From: Streptomyces sp. NBC_01304
GTDB taxonomy: Bacteria > Actinomycetota > Actinomycetes > Streptomycetales > Streptomycetaceae
Assembly: GCF_035975855.1 (NCBI RefSeq)
Contig: NZ_CP109055.1
Span: 7,254,001-7,318,000 of the forward strand
Length of the DNA: 64,000 nucleotides
Reading direction: 5' to 3'
Below are positions 44,566 through 52,707 of the stretch, piece by piece; position 1 is the stretch's first letter, and each line of letters opens with the position of its first letter. The position numbers were made by a program, and so were the translations under genes. The notes beneath the pieces were generated by a model. That model had not been told where the DNA came from and searched no databases. It saw only the letters and a list, made by a program, of their open reading frames with translations.

Positions 44566-44596
44566 TCCCGGCTCCCGCCCGTCTAGGTTGATCCCC

Positions 44597-45883
44597 ATGC
44601 CCCGCAAGCTCATCGCCCTCGCCACCGCCCCCTTCACCCGCCGAAGCCTCGCCGCCCTGCTGTACACGGCCCTCGCGCTGCCGCTCGCCCTGGTGTCGTG
44701 CGTGCTCGTCCTGCTCGGCCTGCTGCTCGGCGGCGCGCTCACCATCACCGCGCTCGGGCCCTGGCTGATCGCGGGCACCGTGCGCGGGGCGCTCGCCCTC
44801 GGCGAGGTGCAGCGAGGGCTCGCCCGTGGGCTGCTCGGCCTCGACATCGAGGCCCCGCGGCGCGGCGGCGAGGAGGCCGGGGCGTTCGGCTGGCGGCGGG
44901 CGGTGTTGCGGGACCGGGTGGCGTGGCGGGCGGTCGGCTGCGCGCTCGCCGTGCCGCTCACGGCCGCACTCGCGCTGGGCGTCGCGGTGTGCACGTACGT
45001 ATACGGCTTGATGTTCGTCCTGCACCCGTTCCTGAAGAACTGGAACTACTACACCGTCCGGGCCGCCGACGGCAGCACCCGGCGGGTGTCCCTGGAGATC
45101 GCGAACGTCCAACTCGACAGCTGGCCACGGTGGTTGCTCGTCGTGGCCGCCGGCGTTGTGCTTCTTGCGGTCGCCCCGTGGCTGCTGCACCGCGCGCTCG
45201 TCCCGCACCGCATGGTCCTGCGCGCCCTCCTCGGACCCGACCGGACCGAGAGCCGCATCCGCACCCTGGAGGAGACCCGCGCGCACGCCGTCGACGACGC
45301 CGCGGCCACCCTGCGACGCATCGAGCGCGACCTCCACGACGGCACCCAGGCCCGCCTCGTCGGCCTCGGCATGCAGCTGACGATCATCCGGGAACTGCTC
45401 ACCGCCGACGCCGACCGCGCGCAGGTCCTCGCCGTCGTCGACACCGCGCAGGGCAGCGCCAAAGCGGGCGTCGCCGAATTGCGCGATCTCGTACGAGGCA
45501 TCCATCCGCCCGTCCTCGACCAGGGCCTCGACACGGCCCTCGCGACCCTGGCCGCCGACAGCGCGTTGCCGGTCACGCTCACCGCGGACCTCCAAGGCCG
45601 TGCCTCGCCGGCCATCGAGTCCATCGCGTACTTCTGCGCCGCCGAACTCCTCACGAACGTGATCAAGCACAGCGGGGCGCGGGCGGCGCAGGTCGACGTG
45701 ACGGCCGCGGACGGGCAACTCCGGCTCGTCGTACGGGACGACGGGCGCGGCGGCGCGGCCGTGGGCGGCGGCAGCGGGCTGCGCGGGCTGCTCGACCGGG
45801 TGCGCACCGTCGACGGCACGCTGGAGTGTGCGAGTCCGGCCGGTGGGCCTACGGTGGTCACCGTCGTACTCCCGTACTCCTGA
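44597..45883 (+). CDS. Sensor histidine kinase with putative sensor domain
   Basis: A 428-residue membrane kinase. The N-terminal four-TM sensor module resembles the preceding gene product (TRRSLAALLYTALALPLALVSCVLVLLGLLLGGALTITALGPWL); a HisKA_3 domain follows with the phospho-accepting His in RIERDLHDGTQARL, then an HATPase domain with VRDDGRGGAAVGGGSGLRGL. It signals to the response regulator 38 bp downstream. Confidence 0.92.
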   Translation: MPRKLIALATAPFTRRSLAALLYTALALPLALVSCVLVLLGLLLGGALTITALGPWLIAGTVRGALALGEVQRGLARGLLGLDIEAPRRGGEEAGAFGWRRAVLRDRVAWRAVGCALAVPLTAALALGVAVCTYVYGLMFVLHPFLKNWNYYTVRAADGSTRRVSLEIANVQLDSWPRWLLVVAAGVVLLAVAPWLLHRALVPHRMVLRALLGPDRTESRIRTLEETRAHAVDDAAATLRRIERDLHDGTQARLVGLGMQLTIIRELLTADADRAQVLAVVDTAQGSAKAGVAELRDLVRGIHPPVLDQGLDTALATLAADSALPVTLTADLQGRASPAIESIAYFCAAELLTNVIKHSGARAAQVDVTAADGQLRLVVRDDGRGGAAVGGGSGLRGLLDRVRTVDGTLECASPAGGPTVVTVVLPYS

Positions 45884-45921
45884 CTGCCGCTGCCGGCAGT
45901 CGCTGCCGACCGTGAGGGCCC

Positions 45922-46566
45922 ATGCGCATCGTCATCGCCGAAGACTCCGCGATTCTGCGTGACGGTCTGGTCCAACTCCTCACCCTGCGCGGGGTGGAGG
46001 TCCTCGCCGCGGTCGGCGACGCGGACGCCCTGCGCGCGGCCGTGGCCGAACACGCCCCGGACGCCGCCGTGATCGACATCCGGCTCCCGCCGACCCAGAC
46101 CGACGAAGGGCTCCGCGCCGCCGTCGACATCCGCCGTGACCACCCCGGCACCGGCGTACTGATCTTCTCCCAGTACGTCGAGACGAAGTACGCGGCCCAG
46201 CTCATCGGCGACGGCGGCGCGGGCGTCGGCTATCTGTTGAAGGAACGCGTCGTGGACATCGGCGAGTTCGTCGACGCCCTCAAGCGCGTCGCCGCAGGCG
46301 GCACGGCCCTCGACCCCGAGGTCGTCGCCCAGCTCTTCGGCGCCAGCCGCCGCGCCTCGGCCTTGGACGCCCTCACCCCACGCGAGCGCGAGGTCCTCGA
46401 CCTGATGGCTCAGGGCCGTACGAACAACGACATCGCGGCGTCCTTCGTGGTGTCGGAGCGGGCGGTCGAGAAGCATGTCGCCAATATCTTCGCCAAGCTG
46501 GATCTGCCGCCTTCGGGGAGTGGGCATCGGCGGGTGTTGGCTGTGTTGCGGTATTTGGATGCGTAA
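45922..46566 (+). CDS. Response regulator, LuxR/NarL type
   Basis: A 214-residue regulator with receiver residues AEDSAIL and phospho-Asp in AVIDIRLPP, and a LuxR helix-turn-helix (LTPREREVLDLMAQGRTNNDIAASFVVSERAVEKHV). It closely resembles the regulator at 19281-19931 in both domains, so the two signalling pairs are paralogous. It is the last clearly conserved gene before the accessory segment. Confidence 0.93.
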   Translation: MRIVIAEDSAILRDGLVQLLTLRGVEVLAAVGDADALRAAVAEHAPDAAVIDIRLPPTQTDEGLRAAVDIRRDHPGTGVLIFSQYVETKYAAQLIGDGGAGVGYLLKERVVDIGEFVDALKRVAAGGTALDPEVVAQLFGASRRASALDALTPREREVLDLMAQGRTNNDIAASFVVSERAVEKHVANIFAKLDLPPSGSGHRRVLAVLRYLDA

Positions 46567-46675
46567 GTCCGCCGCACGAGGGTGAGGCCGGCCGCACACG
46601 GGTGAGACGACCCGGGGACAACTGCTAGCCCCAGGCGGCAAGCACATCGCCTGGGCCCCACACCAGGTCGGCGCG

Positions 46676-46707
46676 GGTAGACCGAATCTATGTAGATTCG
46701 GTCTACC
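46676..46707. promoter_or_regulatory. Perfect 15-bp inverted repeat with 2-base spacer
   Basis: GGTAGACCGAATCTA (46676-46690), TG, then its exact complement (46693-46707). It stands alone about 110 bp after the response regulator and 4 bp before a gene remnant. It could be an operator, a terminator or a recombination site. Together with 46567-46675, where I see nothing else, it fills most of a 408-bp stretch without intact genes. Confidence 0.6.
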
Positions 46708-46710
46708 TAA

Positions 46711-46857
46711 ATCTGGACCCTGGGCCTCCCTGACACGAACATCGGCGGGATGCCCAGCACGTCGTTCACGTGCTGGGCGGACAGCGAGACGGGCAACGCG
46801 ATGCTGATCTTCACCAACGGTCAGCTGAACTCGAAGTCGCGGTTCGGCCTGAAGTAG
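46711..46857 (+). pseudogene. C-terminal fragment of an unidentified, probably secreted protein
   Basis: Open frame without a credible start, reading LPDTNIGGMPSTSFTCWADS and ending NSKSRFGLK before TAG at 46855. The composition (Thr, Ser, Gly, single Cys-Trp) looks like the end of a small extracellular SH3-like protein. An in-frame TAA precedes it directly. A hairpin with 11-bp arms (46752-46762 and 46768-46778) lies inside. Best read as a remnant at the island edge. Confidence 0.4.
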
Positions 46858-46974
46858 CGAGCTCGGCTGGATGAAATGCGCCGGGAGTGCTGTCAGATTG
46901 TTGATTGAGTCCCAGCTGTCCCGGACGGATTACTGAGCCCCGTCGCTCTTCGTGAAGTGCGGCGGGGCTCTGCT

Positions 46975-47493
46975 CTACCCGCTCGACAGGGGTGGGTCGG
47001 GGCGCCGTGATGTCAGGAGCGTCAGCGCCCGCTCGGGAATGTTCGGTTCGTCGATATGAATCCGTCCGGTTTCGACGCGGGAGTGTCCGAACATCGTGCC
47101 GTCGACCTTCTCGGCCTGGTCCAGATCGAGCTGCCAGTCCGCGATGACCGTGAACGAGTCCGGGTTGGGGATCGCGCGGGCGGACGAGCCGAGGCAGGTC
47201 AGCCAGCAACAGGCCGCGTGCTCGCCCGGCCCGCGCCAGTCCCCGACCTTGTCGGGACTGTGCCGGTGGGCGAGGGCGAACAGGTTGCCCGGCTCGAACA
47301 CGTTGCCCTCAACCGGGATCAGGCCGAGGACAGCGACGGCTCCGGTGTCGTAGCTGGTGTACGCCATGACGCACCAGTTGTCCGGCCATGAGTGGAGCAG
47401 GGGGAACACGGTGATGCGCCCGTGCCCGTTGATCGTGCGCAAGGAGGGGCCCTTCCGGGGGTGCCCGCGCCGCGCTGCGGGGAGCGCGGGCAT
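46975..47493 (-). CDS. Hypothetical protein
   Basis: A 172-residue soluble protein from ATG 47493, of unknown function. It begins in a basic region (RRGHPRKGPSLRTINGHGR) followed by a mixed alpha/beta part with YTSYDTGAVAVLGLIPVEGNVFEPGNLFALAHRHSPDKVGDW and a CCWLTC cysteine group. It is last in a minus-strand row of small genes and begins 17 bp after the readthrough end of the Gly-rich-type gene. A GTG at 47553 is also possible and would overlap that gene. Confidence 0.5.
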   Translation of the reverse strand: MPALPAARRGHPRKGPSLRTINGHGRITVFPLLHSWPDNWCVMAYTSYDTGAVAVLGLIPVEGNVFEPGNLFALAHRHSPDKVGDWRGPGEHAACCWLTCLGSSARAIPNPDSFTVIADWQLDLDQAEKVDGTMFGHSRVETGRIHIDEPNIPERALTLLTSRRPDPPLSSG

Positions 47494-47510
47494 CCGCTGG
47501 ATCCAGACGG

Positions 47511-47936
47511 TCAGCAGCAAGGACCGTCGCCACAGCACGTCGTCGGATTGCACTCCGCTGCGGTCTGCCAGTCCCGTACGTCCACTTCAAAGCCCTGCGC
47601 CCGGATCTCGGCGGCCACGTCGTTCATGGTCGCCTGATCTCGTCGGCGGGACCGCGGATTGTGGTGGACCAGCTCGCCGAAGCTCGCTGTGCATCACTCG
47701 CGGTACGCCTCGGTGTGCAGGATGAACGCATGCCACGCGGGATCAATCTGCTTGGACGGAGACATGACCCGGCCGAGCGTTCCCATCGTCCACACGAACG
47801 CAATGCCCTGGTCCATGCGACGCTCGGCCATGCTGGGCTCTAGGCCTTCCTCCTCGGCGAGGAAGTCGACCAGGCGGTTGAACAAGGCGTCGTCGACTAG
47901 GTCGCGGCCCTGCCTTAGCTTGGTTGCTGTGCTCAT
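47511..47936 (-). pseudogene. Gly-rich-domain-like small protein interrupted by one in-frame TGA
   Basis: From ATG 47936 (AGAAGGGG upstream) 80 codons run to TGA at 47696-47694. The same frame then continues for 60 codons to TGA at 47513-47511, reading CTASFGELVHHNPRS and ending AECNPTTCCGDGPCC. The first part (IDPAWHAFILHTEAYRE) and the second fit end to end with streptomycete proteins where HT.AY..FC is followed by HH.P and a Cys-rich tail, so one TGA replaces what is probably a Trp or Phe codon. Most likely a nonsense mutation; readthrough or recoding cannot be excluded. The annotated open part alone is 47694-47936. Confidence 0.6.
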
Positions 47937-48078
47937 CACAAACCCCTTCTCTCTTAGTCGGGTTGGGGGTGGAGATGACGTACTGGGGGACGGGGGTGCA
48001 GGCCCCCGCCCCTCGTGGGTTGGACACTTTGCGTGAGGCGCAGTTGGCCAGGTCACCACGGAGACGGAAGTCGGTGGG

Positions 48079-48684
48079 CTACTGCTGTATGGCCGCCAGT
48101 TCCGCCTGGACGATGTACTTGGCGTCCTCCCCGAAGACGGCGGACTGCTCCAGCAGACCGAACGCCGTCTCGTAGCGCCGGATCTGCGCCTCGTCGGTGT
48201 AGGTGGGCGACGACCCGAACAGCTCGACCTCGACTCGCTGACCGTCGAAGATCCCGAACGAATTGCCGGGGAACACTGCGAGCTGAGCGCGGCTAGGGAT
48301 GATCCCGAGAGTTACACCTGGAATGTCGAACGACTCCAGGACATGCTCAAGTTGGCCGCGCATGACCTCGACTCCGCCGATGTTCGACCGCAGCGCTTGC
48401 TCACCGAGGAGGGTCCGGTACGTACGCCCGTCCTTGCCGAACAGCTCTGCTCGTGCCGTGCGGGCCTGGACACCGGCCTCGATGTCGCGCGGCGATTCGA
48501 GGAAGTCGACCACGAGCGCGAGCATCGCCCTCACGTACTCGGGTGTCTGGAGGTTCCCCCAGATCACATCGGGGCAGTAGTGCTTGGTCTCCCTGGTCTG
48601 CCTGACCAGGTCCAGGAACGCTTCCTGGGTAGGACCCATGCCTTCCTCGTGCAGTTCGTCCCAGGTTTTCGTGGGCTCAGCCAT
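48079..48684 (-). CDS. Stand-alone DUF5753 (Scr1-type) protein without DNA-binding domain
   Basis: A 201-residue protein consisting almost only of the DUF5753 domain: the start ETKHYCPDVIWGNLQTPEYVRAML, the centre LLGEQALRSNIGGVEVMRGQLEHVLE, and the end FPGNSFGIFDGQRVEVELFGS. Full-length Scr1-type regulators carry an XRE helix-turn-helix before this domain; here only 25 unrelated residues precede it. It may be a ligand-sensing partner or a decayed regulator. Confidence 0.82.
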   Translation of the reverse strand: MAEPTKTWDELHEEGMGPTQEAFLDLVRQTRETKHYCPDVIWGNLQTPEYVRAMLALVVDFLESPRDIEAGVQARTARAELFGKDGRTYRTLLGEQALRSNIGGVEVMRGQLEHVLESFDIPGVTLGIIPSRAQLAVFPGNSFGIFDGQRVEVELFGSSPTYTDEAQIRRYETAFGLLEQSAVFGEDAKYIVQAELAAIQQ

Positions 48685-48784
48685 GACTGTCTCCTCGGGT
48701 CGGATCGGAGGTCAGAAACTCAGTGGCGGCTTACGCCGTAGACGGTGGCGCCAGCTTGATCACCGCGGCCACTTCCCCGTCAGG

Positions 48785-49036
48785 TCATTCCGCCGCTTGA
48801 GCTTCTTCGACAGGGTGTCCTGCGGCGTCGGGGCCTGGTCCGCCATGCTTCTTCACCACCTCGGTCAACTTCTGCGCCACAGGGACGGCGACTCGCCCCA
48901 GCTGAATGCCGTAGGCGCTGCCCGGCAGGGTGGGCGGATCGACGGACAGGGAGGTCAGGTGGATTCCGGCATCCTGAAGCGTGTCGCGCAATGCGCGCCA
49001 GACCTCGGTTGCCTCGTCCATGGGATCGGTGCTCAC
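48785..49036 (-). CDS. Hypothetical protein
   Basis: An 83-residue acidic protein, mostly helical by composition, starting at GTG 49036, which overlaps the stop of an upstream small ORF (GTGA). LRDTLQDAGIHLTSLSVDPP and GIQLGRVAVPVAQKLTEVVKKHG are its only ordered-looking parts. No family recognised. It belongs to the minus-strand row that leads to the DUF5753 gene. Confidence 0.55.
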   Translation of the reverse strand: MSTDPMDEATEVWRALRDTLQDAGIHLTSLSVDPPTLPGSAYGIQLGRVAVPVAQKLTEVVKKHGGPGPDAAGHPVEEAQAAE

Positions 49037-49122
49037 AGGCCGGCCGCCTTCCTGAGCTGCGTGATGGACTCGGTGAACGTCACGGCGTGGGGCGGCTCTG
49101 CCAATTCCTGGCGGTGCATCAT
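49033..49122 (-). CDS. Small ORF resembling the first helix of an XRE domain
   Basis: Thirty codons from ATG 49122 (or 49119, with GAGGAAG just upstream) to TGA 49035-49033, encoding a 29-residue peptide ending VTFTESITQLRKAAGL. That ending looks like the first helix of an XRE helix-turn-helix (LRKAAGL...). The stop overlaps the start of the next gene, which supports real translation. It could be the truncated head of the DUF5753 regulator. Low certainty. Confidence 0.35.
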   Translation of the reverse strand: MMHRQELAEPPHAVTFTESITQLRKAAGL

Positions 49123-49281
49123 CTTCCTCGCCTCGTGTGGGGGCTGGCTTCTGGTGACAACCAGTGAACGACTACGCCGACATCCGAGACAGGCGAAACC
49201 AGGTGAGGCTTCAACGCGTGACCCCGGTGATTTTTACCTTCGCGCTGTCGTGGCCTGATAGCGGAGCGCTACCTTCATGAG

Positions 49282-50535
49282 GTGCACGCGAACGCCAAGC
49301 TTGAAGCGCGGATGGACCAACTCGGCTTCTCTCAGGCTTGGTTGGCCCGGGGGATTAACCTCGCCGTCGAACGGCTGACTGGTTCCCCCGGCTCGGTCAC
49401 TGATTCCGATGTACGTCGCTGGCTGCGATACGAGACGAAGTGGCCGCAGGACCGAATTCGGCTTTGCATCGAAGAGGTATTGGACTCCACATCCGAGGCT
49501 CTAGGGTTCATCCCCCGACGCACGAAGAGTCGCGCACCATCGGAGGACGGGCCCGTGCAGCGTCGCGCATTCGGTAAGGCGGTAGGCGGAGCGGCAATAG
49601 CCTTCGCCGCTCCGCAGGCGCAGCCGAGACGCCTCGGCGTCAGCGATGTCGTGCGGTTCAGCCGGGACTACGCCGACATCCTTCAGCAGGACCAGGTCAT
49701 GGGAGGCACGCGGCGAGTGGAGAACCTGGCCGTCGAGCTGGGGATGCGGGTCCAGTCCGCGCTGTCGACCGCAACGGTCTCCAGTCGTGTGCGTGACATG
49801 CTGCACCGTCTCGCCTCGGACGCGATGGCAGCCGCGGCCTTTGCCGCTATCGACGCCCGTGCACCGCAGCGGTCCCGTACGCACCTGGACAAGGCGATGA
49901 CGCTGGCCGGCCTCTCCCGAGACAGCCAGACGCTGTACCGCGTATGGGATCACCTAATGCTGGCGTCGAGCATGCGCGAGAACCACTCTGAGGCTGCCGC
50001 CAGTGCCGATGTGATGAAGCGTTCGACTGCTGCACGGCGTGATCCTCTCTTTTCCTCACTCGGACACATGCGCAATGCCAACGCGCTGGCCCGACTGAAC
50101 CAGCCCACAGAAGCATTGCGTGCCCTCCGTCTGGCAGAGAAGAACTTCGCACGCTGCGGGACAGCGGAGCGCTCGGGGTGGATCAACTTCTACACGCCTG
50201 CTGAGTTCAATGCCCTGTCCTCCTACGTGTGGGTGGCGGTCGGACAGCACGGCCGGGCCGAGTCCTGTCTGCACCACACACTGTCGGCCATCCCACAGGG
50301 CATGACTCGCGACAGGGCACTCTTCACCGCGCACCTGTCCCTCGCGCAAGTCAGGCAGGGCGAGCTTGAGTTGGCCTGCGCCACCGCGCGGGAGGCATCG
50401 GCCCTGCTCCCGCCTGATTCCGGATCACGGAGGACGGCCAATGTCCTGGCTGGTGGGCGTGATCTACTGCTCGCCTCCGGATCAAAGGCGCCCGAAGTTG
50501 TCGAGTGGATCGAGGTGTCTCGTCAGTGGACCTGA
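49282..50535 (+). CDS. XRE-type regulator with TPR-like C-terminal region
   Basis: A 417-residue protein. The N-terminal part (LEARMDQLGFSQAWLARGIN...VRRWLRYETKWPQDRIRLCIEEVL) resembles a DNA-binding domain. Residues about 92-110 (VQRRAFGKAVGGAAIAFAAP) look like a Tat signal placed inside the protein. The rest is helical with TPR-like repeats (ALRALRLAEKNFARCGTAER and so on). This layout is common in streptomycete regulators of unknown targets. GTG 49282 is the start. It overlaps the acetyltransferase gene by 10 bp. Confidence 0.75.
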   Translation: MHANAKLEARMDQLGFSQAWLARGINLAVERLTGSPGSVTDSDVRRWLRYETKWPQDRIRLCIEEVLDSTSEALGFIPRRTKSRAPSEDGPVQRRAFGKAVGGAAIAFAAPQAQPRRLGVSDVVRFSRDYADILQQDQVMGGTRRVENLAVELGMRVQSALSTATVSSRVRDMLHRLASDAMAAAAFAAIDARAPQRSRTHLDKAMTLAGLSRDSQTLYRVWDHLMLASSMRENHSEAAASADVMKRSTAARRDPLFSSLGHMRNANALARLNQPTEALRALRLAEKNFARCGTAERSGWINFYTPAEFNALSSYVWVAVGQHGRAESCLHHTLSAIPQGMTRDRALFTAHLSLAQVRQGELELACATAREASALLPPDSGSRRTANVLAGGRDLLLASGSKAPEVVEWIEVSRQWT

Positions 50536-51080
50536 AGCGGTACCGGCACACCGATGCCCAAGACGTGCGTTCGATGCTGCTGGATATCCACGACGATGTG
50601 TACGCAGACAACCCCGACCCGTACCACCGCCGGGAGCGCTGGACCTACTTCCTGGACCGTTGGTCATCCCGCGAGAACTGGCGGTGCATCCTCGGCTGGG
50701 AGGACGGCGGCCCTGTCGGGTTCGCCTATGGTGCGGTACTCAAGCCCGGGGGGTGGTGGGCGGGCAGCACCAAGCCCAAGGGCCTGCGAGGACCGGTGTT
50801 CGCGCTCTCTGAACTCATGGTGCTGCCCCGCTGGCAGGGGACCGGGCGGGCCAAGCCGATTCACGACGCGCTGATAGCCCCCGTAGAAGCGAGAGTGGCA
50901 TCGCTGCAGGTCGAGATCGATCACCCCAAGGTCATTCGCCTCTATGAGAGTTGGGGCTACCGGCAGGTGGACGAGTTCAGGCCGGCCGGCGACTCACCTG
51001 TGTACGCGGCAATGGTGAAGGATCTTCCCCAGGCCAAGGACTTTCCGGAACCAACCCTGCGACGCGGCACATTCGGGTGA
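50526..51080 (+). CDS. GNAT-family N-acetyltransferase
   Basis: A 184-residue enzyme expected to transfer acetyl from acetyl-CoA. LSELMVLPRWQGTGRAKPIHDALI is the beta-4/alpha-3 motif A region, with QGTGRA in place of the usual Q/RxxGxG/A; VEIDHPKVIRLYESWGYRQVDEF is motif B. GTG 50526 has GAGGTG eight bases upstream; GTG 50505 is an alternative. Coupled to the XRE-type gene. Substrate unknown. Confidence 0.85.
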   Translation: MDLKRYRHTDAQDVRSMLLDIHDDVYADNPDPYHRRERWTYFLDRWSSRENWRCILGWEDGGPVGFAYGAVLKPGGWWAGSTKPKGLRGPVFALSELMVLPRWQGTGRAKPIHDALIAPVEARVASLQVEIDHPKVIRLYESWGYRQVDEFRPAGDSPVYAAMVKDLPQAKDFPEPTLRRGTFG

Positions 51081-51137
51081 CCGAGTTCTCCATGACCCGT
51101 GGGTAGTGCGGGCCGGGCCTGACCCGCGGGGGCTCCT

Positions 51138-51608
51138 TCACGCCGCCCGCGCCAACCCCGGCGCAGCCTCCAGCTCGAACCACAACAGCTTCCCGCCCCG
51201 CCCGAAGAGGTCGTCCCCCAGCGGATACCCGCCCCAGTCGTCGGCCCACAGCTGTACGAGGAGCAGCCCGCGCCCGCCTTCGCCGTCCGGCGCCAGGTCG
51301 GGTGCAGGCCCGAGCATCCTGGGCGGTCGGTCGAAGGGTGGCGGGATGTGTGGGTTGGAGTCCCACACGCCGACCCGGATGCGTCCGCCCTCGAACCCGC
51401 GTACCCGCATGGCTGCGGCGCCCTCTGTGTGCCGGTAGGCGTTGGTGACCATCTCGGAGGTCAACAGCTCGGCAGTGTCGAGGAGTTCGGGAATGCCATG
51501 CCCGGAGAGTGCGGCCCGCAGGGTCATGCGGGCGACGCGCGGGGCGCGGGGGTCGTGGGGCAAGTGAAGGGCGTACGACCAGGGTTCGGGCGGGGATACG
51601 GTGACCAT
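51138..51608 (-). CDS. HATPase domain protein, anti-sigma/RsbW-like
   Basis: A 156-residue GHKL ATPase-fold protein. N-box LLTSEMVTNAYRH, then VGVWDSN and the G-box GEGGRGLLLVQLWADDWG. Streptomycetes have many of these small kinases; they can act as anti-sigma factors or accompany Scr1/DUF397 pairs, as here, where the pair lies divergently 236 bp away. Partner unknown. Confidence 0.88.
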   Translation of the reverse strand: MVTVSPPEPWSYALHLPHDPRAPRVARMTLRAALSGHGIPELLDTAELLTSEMVTNAYRHTEGAAAMRVRGFEGGRIRVGVWDSNPHIPPPFDRPPRMLGPAPDLAPDGEGGRGLLLVQLWADDWGGYPLGDDLFGRGGKLLWFELEAAPGLARAA

Positions 51609-51755
51609 GAACGCCTCCTATGGAGAGTCGATTCGGGTTGCCCTATTGGCTCGGCCTGGCGGTGGCATGTCGCGTGCGCGGGGGCGTGCGGGGCTCTTCC
51701 GTCTTATGGGCAAGGCCAGTTGAGCGGCTAGGGAATCACCGTAGACTGCAGACCC

Positions 51756-51787
51756 TGATGTATTTGCACTCAATCCCAAATACATCA
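51756..51787. promoter_or_regulatory. Perfect 11-bp inverted repeat before the Scr1-type regulator
   Basis: TGATGTATTTG (51756-51766), ten bases, then CAAATACATCA (51777-51787). AT-rich in a GC-rich genome, and 57 bp upstream of the XRE-DUF5753 start. It is a likely autoregulatory operator for that protein. Confidence 0.65.
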
Positions 51788-51843
51788 GCGATTTACCTCG
51801 TGTGGGTGACAGCCCCACCAGGCGTACGGAACGGAGCGAGAAC

Positions 51844-52695
51844 ATGGCACCGAGGAGCACCCCCACGGCGCGCCGCGTCCGCATCGGCGTCGAGCTGCGC
51901 CGCCTGCGCGAGCGTGCGGGGATGACCACCGTCGAGGCCGCCCGTGCACTGGGCACCACACAGGCCCAGATCAGCAACATCGAAGCCAACCGCTTCGGGG
52001 TGAGCGCCGACCGCGTCCGCACCCTGGCTCACATCTACGACTGCACAGACCAACCCCTGATCGATGCCGTCGCCGACATGGCGGCCGACCGCACTCGCGG
52101 CTGGTGGGAGGAGTACCGGGACACCATGCCCTCCCCGCTTCTCGATCTCGCGGAGATGGAGCACCATGCGAAGGCGCTCCGCGTCTGCCAGGTCATCAAC
52201 ATTCCCGGTCTGCTGCAAACCCCCGAGCATGCCCGCGCGCTCTTCCGTGAAGCGGTCCCCCCGCTGCGGCCGCACGAGATCGAGCACCGTGTATCCCACC
52301 GCATCAAGCGCCAGGCTGTCCTCTTCCGAGACGTTCCGGTCCCGTACACCGCGATCATCCACGAGGCCGCGCTGCGCATGCAGTTCGGCGGGCGTGACGT
52401 GACGCTCGCTCAGCTCCACCACCTGATCGAGGTCAGCGAGGAGCCGCACATCACCCTGCGTGTGATCCCCTTCGACGGCACGTCGTTCCCCACAGCCGGC
52501 CACGGCCTGGACTACGCCCACGGCCCCGTGACGGCCCTCGACACTGCCCAGCTGGACACGAGCCACGGCACCGAACTCGTCGATGCTGCAGCCAAGTTGG
52601 AGACGTACCGGATGATCCTGGACCGTATGCAGAAGGCCACACTGACGCCCACGGCGTCCAAAGACCTCATCCATCGCATCGCCAAGACCTTTTAG
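51844..52695 (+). CDS. Scr1-type XRE-DUF5753 transcriptional regulator
   Basis: A 283-residue protein with an N-terminal XRE helix-turn-helix (LRRLRERAGMTTVEAARALGTTQAQISNIEANRFGVS) and a full DUF5753 domain (ALRVCQVINIPGLLQTPEHARALF...ITLRVIPFDGTSFPTAGHGLDYAHGPV). It is paired with a DUF397 protein 12 bp downstream, the arrangement described for the Scr1-Scr2 toxin-antitoxin-like system of S. coelicolor. ATG 51844 has GGAGCG upstream. Confidence 0.92.
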   Translation: MAPRSTPTARRVRIGVELRRLRERAGMTTVEAARALGTTQAQISNIEANRFGVSADRVRTLAHIYDCTDQPLIDAVADMAADRTRGWWEEYRDTMPSPLLDLAEMEHHAKALRVCQVINIPGLLQTPEHARALFREAVPPLRPHEIEHRVSHRIKRQAVLFRDVPVPYTAIIHEAALRMQFGGRDVTLAQLHHLIEVSEEPHITLRVIPFDGTSFPTAGHGLDYAHGPVTALDTAQLDTSHGTELVDAAAKLETYRMILDRMQKATLTPTASKDLIHRIAKTF

Positions 52696-52707
52696 GGAGA
52701 GCCACCC

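Noticed and set aside
47511-47625. A 38-residue Cys-rich ORF (starting MNDVAAEIRA, ending CCGDGPCC) as a peptide precursor
   Set aside because: It is in frame with the upstream gene and reads as that gene's C-terminus beyond one TGA, so a separate precursor gene is the weaker explanation.
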